Positions 12,259 to 18,009 of a DNA stretch of 18,009 bases are shown in pieces. Below the pieces are notes generated by a model, which worked only from the letters and a program-made list of their open reading frames with translations, was not told the origin of the DNA and did not search any database. The stretch spans positions 1 to 18,009 of the forward strand of contig JAFOCX010000008.1 of assembly GCA_017380975.1 (NCBI GenBank). Direction: 5' to 3'. The translations under genes were made by a program, and so were the position numbers. The DNA comes from Lachnospiraceae bacterium (GTDB taxonomy: Bacteria > Bacillota > Clostridia > Lachnospirales > Lachnospiraceae). Positions within the stretch are counted from its first letter, which is position 1, and each line of letters starts with the position of its first letter.

Positions 12259-13728
12259 TTAGTTTCCCTGGAGTTTTTCCAGTAATTCGTTCTTCATCTT
12301 CCAAAGTGCATCGGAAAGGTCCACATGTACTTCATGCGGATAACGGAGACGTCTGGTCTCATCCCATAATGTTTCCTTCTCCTGGTTGCAGTACTCACGG
12401 ATCCCCATAACAGACGGAGATTCGTATACGCACTCACCATTCTTAAATACCGGAACAAGAAGTTCACGCATGGTGTAGGTGCCCGGAGCAAGGTGTGTCT
12501 TCTTCCATGTCTGGATCGGGTCGAAGAGGAGAAGGGACTGACTCTCGTCAAACTTCTCATCTGCCAGACAGATCAGGTCTGCGATGATCTTATGGTTGTC
12601 CTTGCCGTAAATACGGTAAAGAGTCTTGTTGCCCGGGTTTGTGATCTTTTCTGCATTTTCGGACAGTTTGATCTTCGGAATGAATTCGCCGGTTTCTTTG
12701 TCTAAGATCGCAGCGAGTTTATAAACACCGCCAAATGCCGGACAGTTTTTGGAAGTAATCATAGCTGTACCGACACCCCAGGAGTTGATGGTCGCACCCT
12801 GGTTTTTCAGGGACTGGATCAGGAACTCGTCCAGGTCGTTGGAAGCGGAGATCACTGCATCTTCAAAACCGGCAGCATCTAACATTTCTTTTGCTCTCTT
12901 GGAAAGGTAAGCCAAGTCACCGCTGTCGAGACGGATTCCGTAACGTTTGGACTTGATACCTTTTTCACGCATCTCCTGGAATACCTGGATTGCGTGCGGA
13001 ACACCGGATTTTAAGGTGTCATATGTATCAACAAGAAGGATACATGCGTCCGGATATAACTCGGCATATGTGCGGAATGCAGTCAGCTCATCCGGGAAAC
13101 TCATGATCCAGCTGTGTGCGTGAGTACCGAGGATCGGAACATCAAACATTTCACCTGCAAGGATATTGGAAGTACCGACACAGCCGCCGACCATAGCAGC
13201 TCTTGCACCGTAGATACCTGCATCCGGACCCTGTGCACGGCGGAGACCAAACTCCATAACGCCGTCCGGGCGAGCAGCGTGGGTCACACGGCTGGCCTTT
13301 GTTGCGATCAGAGACTGGTGGTTCATAATATTTAACATCGCAGTTTCGATCAGCTGCGCTTCCATGATCGGAGCGATAACCTTGATGAACGGTTCACGCG
13401 GGAACATAACGGTTCCTTCCGGAAGAGCCCAGATGTCGCCTGTGAAGCGGAAATTAGCGAGATACTCTAAGAACTCCTCGCGGAAAAATCCTGTTTTGCG
13501 AAGATACTCGATATCCGCAGCAGAATAGTGAAGGTTTTTGATGTAGTCGATCAGCTGATCAAGACCACAGGAAACAGCATATCCGTTTCCATCCGGGTTA
13601 GTACGGTAGAAAGCATCGAAAACAACGGTTTCATTTACATCTTTTGCGAAGAAATAGCCCTGCATCATCGTTAACTGATAGAAGTCTGTTAGCTGAGTCA
13701 GGTTACGTGAGCTCATAATTCTTTCCAT
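12259..13728 (-). CDS. pncB: Nicotinate phosphoribosyltransferase
   Basis: This enzyme converts nicotinate and PRPP (with ATP) to nicotinate mononucleotide, the entry step of the Preiss-Handler NAD salvage route, in the cytosol. It is 489 aa, as in the long Gram-positive NAPRTase group. Seen: TDFYQLTMMQGYF (14-26), the ring-binding block FGLRRAQGPDA (160-170), GTHAHSWIMSFP (201-212) containing the histidine that is phosphorylated in this family, and the phosphate-binding GIRLDSGDLAYLS. The longest frame starts at 13818, but that extension covers the promoter. AAAGGGG lies 8 bases before ATG at 13728 (MERIMSSRNLTQLTDF), so this start is used; the ATG four codons further in is a less likely alternative. 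It is the first gene of a two-gene operon. A Rex-like palindrome lies just upstream of its promoter. Confidence 0.95.
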   Translation of the reverse strand: MERIMSSRNLTQLTDFYQLTMMQGYFFAKDVNETVVFDAFYRTNPDGNGYAVSCGLDQLIDYIKNLHYSAADIEYLRKTGFFREEFLEYLANFRFTGDIWALPEGTVMFPREPFIKVIAPIMEAQLIETAMLNIMNHQSLIATKASRVTHAARPDGVMEFGLRRAQGPDAGIYGARAAMVGGCVGTSNILAGEMFDVPILGTHAHSWIMSFPDELTAFRTYAELYPDACILLVDTYDTLKSGVPHAIQVFQEMREKGIKSKRYGIRLDSGDLAYLSKRAKEMLDAAGFEDAVISASNDLDEFLIQSLKNQGATINSWGVGTAMITSKNCPAFGGVYKLAAILDKETGEFIPKIKLSENAEKITNPGNKTLYRIYGKDNHKIIADLICLADEKFDESQSLLLFDPIQTWKKTHLAPGTYTMRELLVPVFKNGECVYESPSVMGIREYCNQEKETLWDETRRLRYPHEVHVDLSDALWKMKNELLEKLQGN

Positions 13729-13774
13729 AATATATTCCCCTTTATGATTGGTGTACAAAACATAATATGCCATA

Positions 13775-13802
13775 ATTATACCATATCTATAGAAAAAGGC
13801 AA
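13775..13802 (-). promoter_or_regulatory. Promoter of the pncB operon
   Basis: On the minus strand, TTGCCT (13802-13797), a 16-base spacer and TATAAT (13780-13775) preceded by TGG (extended -10). It is 46 bases before the pncB start. Confidence 0.7.
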
Positions 13803-13807
13803 ATCGC

Positions 13808-13825
13808 TCGTTAATCAATTAACAG
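13808..13825. promoter_or_regulatory. Candidate Rex (redox repressor) operator upstream of pncB
   Basis: TCGTTAATCAATTAACAG contains the perfect dyad GTTAAT-CA-ATTAAC. It matches 12 of the 14 fixed positions of the clostridial Rex consensus TTGTTAANNNNTTAACAA as I recall it. It is six bases upstream of the pncB -35. Rex represses when NADH/NAD+ is low, so a link to NAD salvage is sensible. No rex gene is in the window. Confidence 0.5.
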
Positions 13826-13937
13826 AAAGGATTCGCACTTTAAAATGGTGCAAAATTAATGCGAAAAAGAATTAAACGAAACACGGACGAAACGTGAGTT
13901 TTCCTTGAAAAATAAGGCTTTTTCGATTGTTAAGACC
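13826..13937. other. Intergenic stretch without a recognised element
   Basis: Between the pncB control region and the ileS promoter I see only weak dyads: TTCGCA (13832-13837) / TGCGAA (13860-13865), and CCTT-AAGG followed by CTTTTTC near 13914-13930. There is no open reading frame with a ribosome site and no convincing promoter or terminator. Confidence 0.5.
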
Positions 13938-13966
13938 TTGACATTGCGTTGTTTTCTCATTATAAT
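13938..13966 (+). promoter_or_regulatory. Consensus sigma-A promoter of ileS
   Basis: Perfect TTGACA (13938-13943), an optimal 17-base spacer and perfect TATAAT (13961-13966). Transcription would start near 13973 and run into the T-box leader. Full consensus fits a constitutive promoter whose control is left to the RNA leader. Confidence 0.92.
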
Positions 13967-13972
13967 GGTATC

Positions 13973-14226
13973 GCTCGAATTATATTTTCAAAAGCATTGA
14001 TGGAGACAGTAAATCTGTATGAAAGCCAAAGCGAGCCGGGGATGGTGAAAGCCCGGTGCCGGATGCAGACGGAAGATCACTCCTGAGCTGGCGGCTGAAC
14101 GTGGATCACAAGTAAGTTTGCCCGGTTTTCTACCGTTAACAAGAACTCATATGTCGGTATGCAGTAATAGGTGGTTTAACGAGTCTATAGTTTCGTCCTG
14201 TTGCAATAGAACAGGGCGTTTTTTTA
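13973..14226 (+). promoter_or_regulatory. T-box riboswitch leader of ileS, isoleucine-specific
   Basis: The leader RNA senses uncharged tRNA-Ile. In stem I, GGAG (14002-14005) pairs with CTCC (14080-14083). The internal loop above it has the AGTA motif (14008-14011) on the 5' side and GAAG-ATC-A on the 3' side. The specifier triplet is ATC (14076-14078), an isoleucine codon followed by the usual purine. Flanking TGA/GAT elements suggest the stem I K-turn. At the 3' end AATAGGTGGTTTAACGAG (14166-14183) is the T-box. AGG and ACGA pair with TCGTCCT (14193-14199) to form the antiterminator with a 7-base bulge, TGGTTTA. Its TGGT complements the ACCA end of tRNA-Ile. The consensus ACC after TGGN is replaced by TTA. 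Uncharged tRNA would favour this fold over the overlapping terminator and allow ileS transcription. The exact ends of the leader are estimated. Confidence 0.92.
14194..14226 (+). terminator. T-box-controlled terminator before ileS
   Basis: CGTCCTGTT (14194-14202) pairs with AACAGGGCG (14210-14218) around GCAATAG and is followed by seven T. Its 5' arm includes the CGTCCT that also pairs in the antiterminator, so the two folds are mutually exclusive. Confidence 0.9.
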
Positions 14227-14250
14227 TAGAAAAAAGCATACGACACACCG

Positions 14251-14292
14251 GCGGATGATGGTTGCCGGAGACGAGAAATTCGGTTCATCCGC
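14251..14292 (+). promoter_or_regulatory. Hairpin between the T-box terminator and the ileS start
   Basis: GCGGATGA (14251-14258) and TCATCCGC (14285-14292) form a perfect 8-base stem around a 26-base interior, within which GCCG and CGGT can pair. There is no T-run. It lies in the leader of readthrough mRNA only; its role is unknown. Confidence 0.55.
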
Positions 14293-14302
14293 GCAAACGA
14301 CA

Positions 14303-14325
14303 GCACTGTGAGGAGAAAGCAGTGC
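14303..14325 (+). promoter_or_regulatory. Hairpin just upstream of the ileS ribosome site
   Basis: GCACTG (14303-14308) pairs with CAGTGC (14320-14325) around an 11-base loop that holds AGGAG, a Shine-Dalgarno-like string with no start codon at useful distance. The true site, GGAGG at 14339-14343, is 14 bases further down. Confidence 0.5.
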
Positions 14326-14352
14326 ACAAAACAAGATTGGAGGAAATGTGTC

Positions 14353-17300
14353 ATGTACCAGAAAGTGTCAACAGATTTAAATTTTGTCGACAGAGAAAAA
14401 CAGATCGAGAAATTCTGGAAAGACCAGAAGATCTTTGAAAAGAGTATCGAAAGCAGAAAAGAAGGTACTCCGTACGTATTCTATGACGGACCGCCAACTG
14501 CGAACGGTAAGCCGCACATTGGCCACGTTCTGACACGTGTTATCAAGGATATGATCCCGAGATACCGTACAATGAAGGGCTACATGGTTCCGCGTAAAGC
14601 AGGCTGGGACACACATGGACTTCCGGTTGAACTGGAAGTTGAAAAGATGTTGGGCTTAGACGGAAAAGAGCAGATCGAGCAGTATGGTCTTGAGCCGTTC
14701 ATCGAGTACTGTAAGGAAAGTGTTTGGAAATACAAAGGCATGTGGGAAGATTTCTCCGGCACAGTTGGTTTCTGGGCTGATATGGATGACCCATATGTTA
14801 CTTACCATGACAACTACATTGAGTCCGAGTGGTGGGCATTAAAAGAGATCTGGAACAAGGGCCTTCTCTACAAAGGCTTCAAGATCGTTCCGTACTGCCC
14901 GCGCTGTGGTACTCCGCTTTCCAGCCACGAAGTAGCTCAGGGCTACAAGGACGTAAAAGAACGTTCTGCAGTGGTTCGCTTCAAAGCAAAAGGCGAGGAC
15001 GCTTACATCATGGCATGGACTACAACTCCGTGGACTCTGCCGAGTAACGTTGCGCTCTGCGTAAACCCGAAAGAGACTTACGCAAAAGTAAAAGCTGCTG
15101 ACGGCAATGTATATTACATGGCGGAAGCACTTTTAGATACCGTTCTTGGAAAGCTTGCTGACAAGGAAAACGGTACACCGGCATACGAGATCCTTGAGAC
15201 ATGCACAGGTAAAGACCTGGAGTACAAGGAGTACGAGCCGTTATTCGATTATGCGCTTGATATCTGCAAAAAGCAGAATAAAAAAGCACATTACGTAACA
15301 TGTGCAGATTATGTAACATTAACAGACGGTACAGGCGTTGTTCACATTGCACCGGCATTCGGTGAAGACGATGCTCAGGTAGGCCGCAGATACGACCTTC
15401 CGTTCGTACAGTTAGTTGATGGTAAAGGTGAGATGACAGCTGAGACAGATTACGCAGGTGTATTCTGTAAGACAGCAGATCCGATGATCTTAAAAGATTT
15501 AAGAGAAAAGGGTCTTTTATTCGAAGCACCGGTATTCGAGCACAGCTACCCGCACTGCTGGAGATGTGACACTCCGCTCATTTACTATGCGCGTGAGTCC
15601 TGGTTCATCAAGATGACAGCAGTAAAAGATGACCTGATCAGAAACAACAACAAGATCAACTGGATTCCGGAGTCTATCGGTAAAGGCCGTTTCGGAGACT
15701 GGTTAGAGAATGTTCAGGACTGGGGTATCTCCAGAAACCGTTACTGGGGAACACCGCTTCCGGTTTGGACATGTGAGTGCGGTCATATGCACTGCATCGG
15801 CAGCCGTGAAGAATTAAAGAGCATGAGCAGCAATTATCCGGAAGGCGGCGTTGAGCTTCATCGTCCGCACATCGACAAAGTAACGATCACATGTCCGGAG
15901 TGCGGTAAAGAAATGCACCGCGTACCGGAAGTTATCGACTGCTGGTTCGACTCCGGCGCAATGCCGTTCGCTCAGCACCACTACCCGTTTGAAAACAAGG
16001 ATCTCTTTGAGCAGCAGTTCCCGGCTCAGTTCATTTCTGAGGCCGTTGACCAGACACGCGGATGGTTCTATTCCCTGCTTGCAGAGTCCACACTGTTATT
16101 CAACGAGCCGCCGTACCAGAACGTAATCGTTTTAGGTCACGTTCAGGATGAAAACGGCCAGAAGATGAGTAAGTCCAAGGGCAACGCAGTTGATCCGTTT
16201 GATGCACTGGAGAAATACGGTGCTGACGCGATCCGCTGGTATTTCTACATCAACAGTGCTCCGTGGCTCCCGAACCGTTTCCATGGCAAAGCCGTAATGG
16301 AAGGCCAGAGAAAGTTCATGGGCACACTTTGGAATACTTACGCATTCTTCGTACTTTACGCAAATATCGATAATTTCGATGCAACAAAGTATACACTGGA
16401 TTACGAGAAACTTTCCGTAATGGATAAGTGGCTCCTTTCCAAATTAAATTCTACGATCAAGGAAGTTGATTACGACCTTGAGAACTACAGAATTCCGGAA
16501 GCAGCAAGAGCACTTCAGGAGTTCGTAGATGATATGTCCAACTGGTATGTAAGAAGAAGCCGTGAGCGTTTCTGGGCAAAAGGCATGGAGCAGGACAAGA
16601 TCAATGCGTATATGACTCTGTATACAGCACTTGTTGAAATCTCCAAGACTGCAGCTCCGATGGTACCGTTCATGACAGAAGAAATCTACCAGAACATGGT
16701 AAGAAGCATCGACGAGAACGCGATCGAGAGTATCCACCTCTGCGACTTCCCGGCTGTTCATGAAGAAATGATCGACAAAGAGCTGGAAGCACACATGGAT
16801 GAGGTTCTCAAGATCGTTGTTATGGGCCGTGCAGCAAGAAATACAGCCAACATCAAGAACCGTCAGCCGATCGGCAAGATGTTCGTGAAAGCTCCGCAGG
16901 CACTCGCAGCATTCTACCAGGAGATCATCGAGGATGAGTTAAACGTAAAAGCTGTAGAGTTTACAGATGACGTACGTGCATTCACATCCTACACATTCAA
17001 GCCGCAGCTCAAGACTGTTGGTCCGAAATACGGCAAACAGCTTGGCAACATCAGAAAAGCTCTCACAGAGTTAGATGGCAACGCAGCAATGGATACCTTA
17101 AATGAGACAGGCGCACTCACATTCAACTTTGGCGATGCAGAGGTTGTTCTTACAAAAGAAGATCTCCTGATCGACATGGCTCAGACAGAGGGCTTTGTTT
17201 CTGAAGGTGACAATACAATCACAGTAGTTCTGGATACACAGATGACTCCGGAACTTCTGGAAGAAGGCTTCTACAGAGAGATCATCTCTAAAGTTCAGAC

Positions 17301-17517
17301 AATGAGAAAAGAAGCTGACTTCGAGGTCATGGACCACATTTACGTATACGTAGACAAAAACGAAACAATCGCAGAAATTATTAAGAAATACGCAGAAGAG
17401 CTGAAAGAAGAAGTATTAGCAGATAGCATCACCCTCGGAGAAATGAAGGGTTATACAAAAGAATGGACTATCAACGGCGAAGACGTAATGCTCGGCGTAG
17501 CGAAAGTAACAAAATAA
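14353..17517 (+). CDS. ileS: Isoleucyl-tRNA synthetase, long (type 2) form
   Basis: A class Ia aminoacyl-tRNA synthetase that charges tRNA-Ile with isoleucine. At 1054 aa it is longer than the about 930-aa type 1 bacterial enzymes and fits the type 2, eukaryote-like group. Catalytic signatures are PHIGHVL (HIGH, 55-58) and KMSKS (604-608, followed by KGN). The opening YVFYDGPPTANGKPHIGH and WDTHGLPVELEVEK are class Ia Rossmann-fold blocks. The editing (CP1) domain includes AWTTTPWTLPSN. Several cysteine pairs (CPRC, CWRC, CECG, CPEC) could bind zinc in the inserted domains, and no C-terminal zinc finger is seen. A GTG at 14308 extends the frame, but GGAGG (14339-14343) lies 9 bases before ATG 14353, which is chosen. 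Expression is controlled by the T-box leader. The glucan phosphorylase gene follows 87 bases later. Confidence 0.96.
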   Translation: MYQKVSTDLNFVDREKQIEKFWKDQKIFEKSIESRKEGTPYVFYDGPPTANGKPHIGHVLTRVIKDMIPRYRTMKGYMVPRKAGWDTHGLPVELEVEKMLGLDGKEQIEQYGLEPFIEYCKESVWKYKGMWEDFSGTVGFWADMDDPYVTYHDNYIESEWWALKEIWNKGLLYKGFKIVPYCPRCGTPLSSHEVAQGYKDVKERSAVVRFKAKGEDAYIMAWTTTPWTLPSNVALCVNPKETYAKVKAADGNVYYMAEALLDTVLGKLADKENGTPAYEILETCTGKDLEYKEYEPLFDYALDICKKQNKKAHYVTCADYVTLTDGTGVVHIAPAFGEDDAQVGRRYDLPFVQLVDGKGEMTAETDYAGVFCKTADPMILKDLREKGLLFEAPVFEHSYPHCWRCDTPLIYYARESWFIKMTAVKDDLIRNNNKINWIPESIGKGRFGDWLENVQDWGISRNRYWGTPLPVWTCECGHMHCIGSREELKSMSSNYPEGGVELHRPHIDKVTITCPECGKEMHRVPEVIDCWFDSGAMPFAQHHYPFENKDLFEQQFPAQFISEAVDQTRGWFYSLLAESTLLFNEPPYQNVIVLGHVQDENGQKMSKSKGNAVDPFDALEKYGADAIRWYFYINSAPWLPNRFHGKAVMEGQRKFMGTLWNTYAFFVLYANIDNFDATKYTLDYEKLSVMDKWLLSKLNSTIKEVDYDLENYRIPEAARALQEFVDDMSNWYVRRSRERFWAKGMEQDKINAYMTLYTALVEISKTAAPMVPFMTEEIYQNMVRSIDENAIESIHLCDFPAVHEEMIDKELEAHMDEVLKIVVMGRAARNTANIKNRQPIGKMFVKAPQALAAFYQEIIEDELNVKAVEFTDDVRAFTSYTFKPQLKTVGPKYGKQLGNIRKALTELDGNAAMDTLNETGALTFNFGDAEVVLTKEDLLIDMAQTEGFVSEGDNTITVVLDTQMTPELLEEGFYREIISKVQTMRKEADFEVMDHIYVYVDKNETIAEIIKKYAEELKEEVLADSITLGEMKGYTKEWTINGEDVMLGVAKVTK

Positions 17518-17546
17518 TTAAAAAAACCAAATGTAAGGCAGCAGAA

Positions 17547-17577
17547 ACGGTCCCGAAGGGAATACCGACGGGACCGT
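17547..17577 (+). promoter_or_regulatory. Strong hairpin between ileS and glgP, no T-run
   Basis: ACGGTCCCG (17547-17555) and CGGGACCGT (17569-17577) are perfect 9-base arms around a 13-base loop. The bases after it (CTAAACAAG) lack the T-run of an intrinsic terminator. It could mark mRNA processing or limit readthrough into glgP. No clear promoter is seen in the gap. Confidence 0.6.
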
Positions 17578-17604
17578 CTAAACAAGAAACAGGAGGATTT
17601 TGAC

Positions 17605-18009
17605 GTGAACTACAGAATTGACAAGGAAGCGTTCAAAAAAGACGTCGCATATAACGTAAAAAGTTTATACAGAAAGACAATCGACGAGGCAACACCGCAG
17701 CAGGTTTACCAGGCAGTATCCCTTGCTGTAAAAGACATGATCATTGACAGATGGATCGCAACACACAGAGAATATGACAAAAATGATGCAAAGATCGTGT
17801 ACTACATGTCCATGGAATTCTTAACAGGCCGTTTCCTTGGTAACAACATCATCAACCTTTGCGAGAGCAAGGATGTAGCAGACGCATTAAAAGAGCTCGG
17901 CTTCGATTTAAACGCGATCGAGGACCAGGAGAGAGACCCGGCACTTGGCAACGGTGGTCTCGGCCGTCTTGCAGCATGCTTCCTTGATTCCCTTGCAACA
18001 CTTGGCTAT
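17605..18009 (+). CDS. glgP: Glycogen/starch/alpha-glucan phosphorylase, N-terminal part
   Basis: The first 135 residues of a GT35 family phosphorylase, which releases glucose 1-phosphate from alpha-1,4-glucan ends using PLP and phosphate in the cytosol. The frame runs off the end of the window; family members are about 750-850 aa, so more than four fifths is missing, including the PLP lysine. Seen: VYYMSMEFLTGRFLGNN (about 74-90) and DPALGNGGLGRLAACFLDSLATLGY (111-135), both hallmark blocks of the family. The start is GTG at 17605, with AGGAGG (17591-17596) 8 bases upstream; the N terminus (VNYRIDKEAFKKDVAYNVKSLY) is the normal length for clostridial phosphorylases. It may be transcribed partly by readthrough from ileS. 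Confidence 0.94.
   Translation, partial: MNYRIDKEAFKKDVAYNVKSLYRKTIDEATPQQVYQAVSLAVKDMIIDRWIATHREYDKNDAKIVYYMSMEFLTGRFLGNNIINLCESKDVADALKELGFDLNAIEDQERDPALGNGGLGRLAACFLDSLATLGY

Noticed and set aside
12294..12560. 88-codon minus-strand frame within pncB
   Set aside because: It is the same strand in another frame of a clear nicotinate phosphoribosyltransferase gene, with arginine/serine-rich translation typical of an off-frame reading.
14255..14311. 18-codon upstream frame (starting MMVAGDEKFG) in the ileS leader
   Set aside because: No Shine-Dalgarno before it, and its start lies in the 5' arm of the perfect hairpin at 14251-14292.

Overview
The window looks like a chromosomal segment of a low-to-mid GC Gram-positive anaerobe of the Clostridia, most probably a gut Lachnospiraceae. 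The evidence is strong GGAGG-type ribosome binding sites, sigma-A promoters, factor-independent terminators, a T-box leader on an aminoacyl-tRNA synthetase gene, and a gene set (cysteine desulfidase family, NSS transporter, old-yellow-enzyme reductase, glucan phosphorylase) typical of that group. I see no tRNA or rRNA gene, insertion sequence, prophage or CRISPR array. Most of the window is core metabolism.

Layout. (1) 1-333 is the C-terminal end of an AraC-type regulator, which shares a bidirectional terminator with ilvE (branched-chain aminotransferase, minus). (2) 1575-4011 holds a single-domain old-yellow-enzyme flavin reductase followed by an MFS transporter, which also appears to have its own promoter inside the end of the reductase gene. 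A convergent LysR gene overlaps the end of the transporter gene. (3) 4905-10270 is an amino-acid and sulfur catabolism neighbourhood. It runs LysR (minus) / cysteine desulfidase family enzyme (plus), then NSS sodium symporter (minus) / second LysR (plus), then a Cys/Met-metabolism PLP lyase. Both LysR genes are divergent from a likely target. (4) 10314-11571 holds a small membrane-anchored protein of unknown function and a small HD-domain hydrolase that probably starts at TTG. (5) 11665-13728 is a minus-strand operon of pncB (nicotinate phosphoribosyltransferase) and a UPF0340/YwlG-family gene. A Rex-like palindrome sits just upstream of its promoter. (6) 13938-17517 is a consensus sigma-A promoter, an isoleucine-specific T-box leader and ileS of the long (type 2 or eukaryote-like) class. 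(7) 17605 to the end is the start of a glycogen/alpha-glucan phosphorylase gene with a GTG start.

Several starts are placed downstream of the longest reading frame because the Shine-Dalgarno sequence lies inside the longer frame: ilvE, the first LysR, the NSS transporter, the PLP lyase, the HD protein, pncB and ileS. The points most worth a second look are the Rex-like site at the NAD-salvage operon, the T-box with an aberrant bulge, the reductase with a leftover cysteine cluster paired with an MFS carrier, and the paired LysR loci around sulfur amino-acid genes. I found no clearly new multi-gene system.
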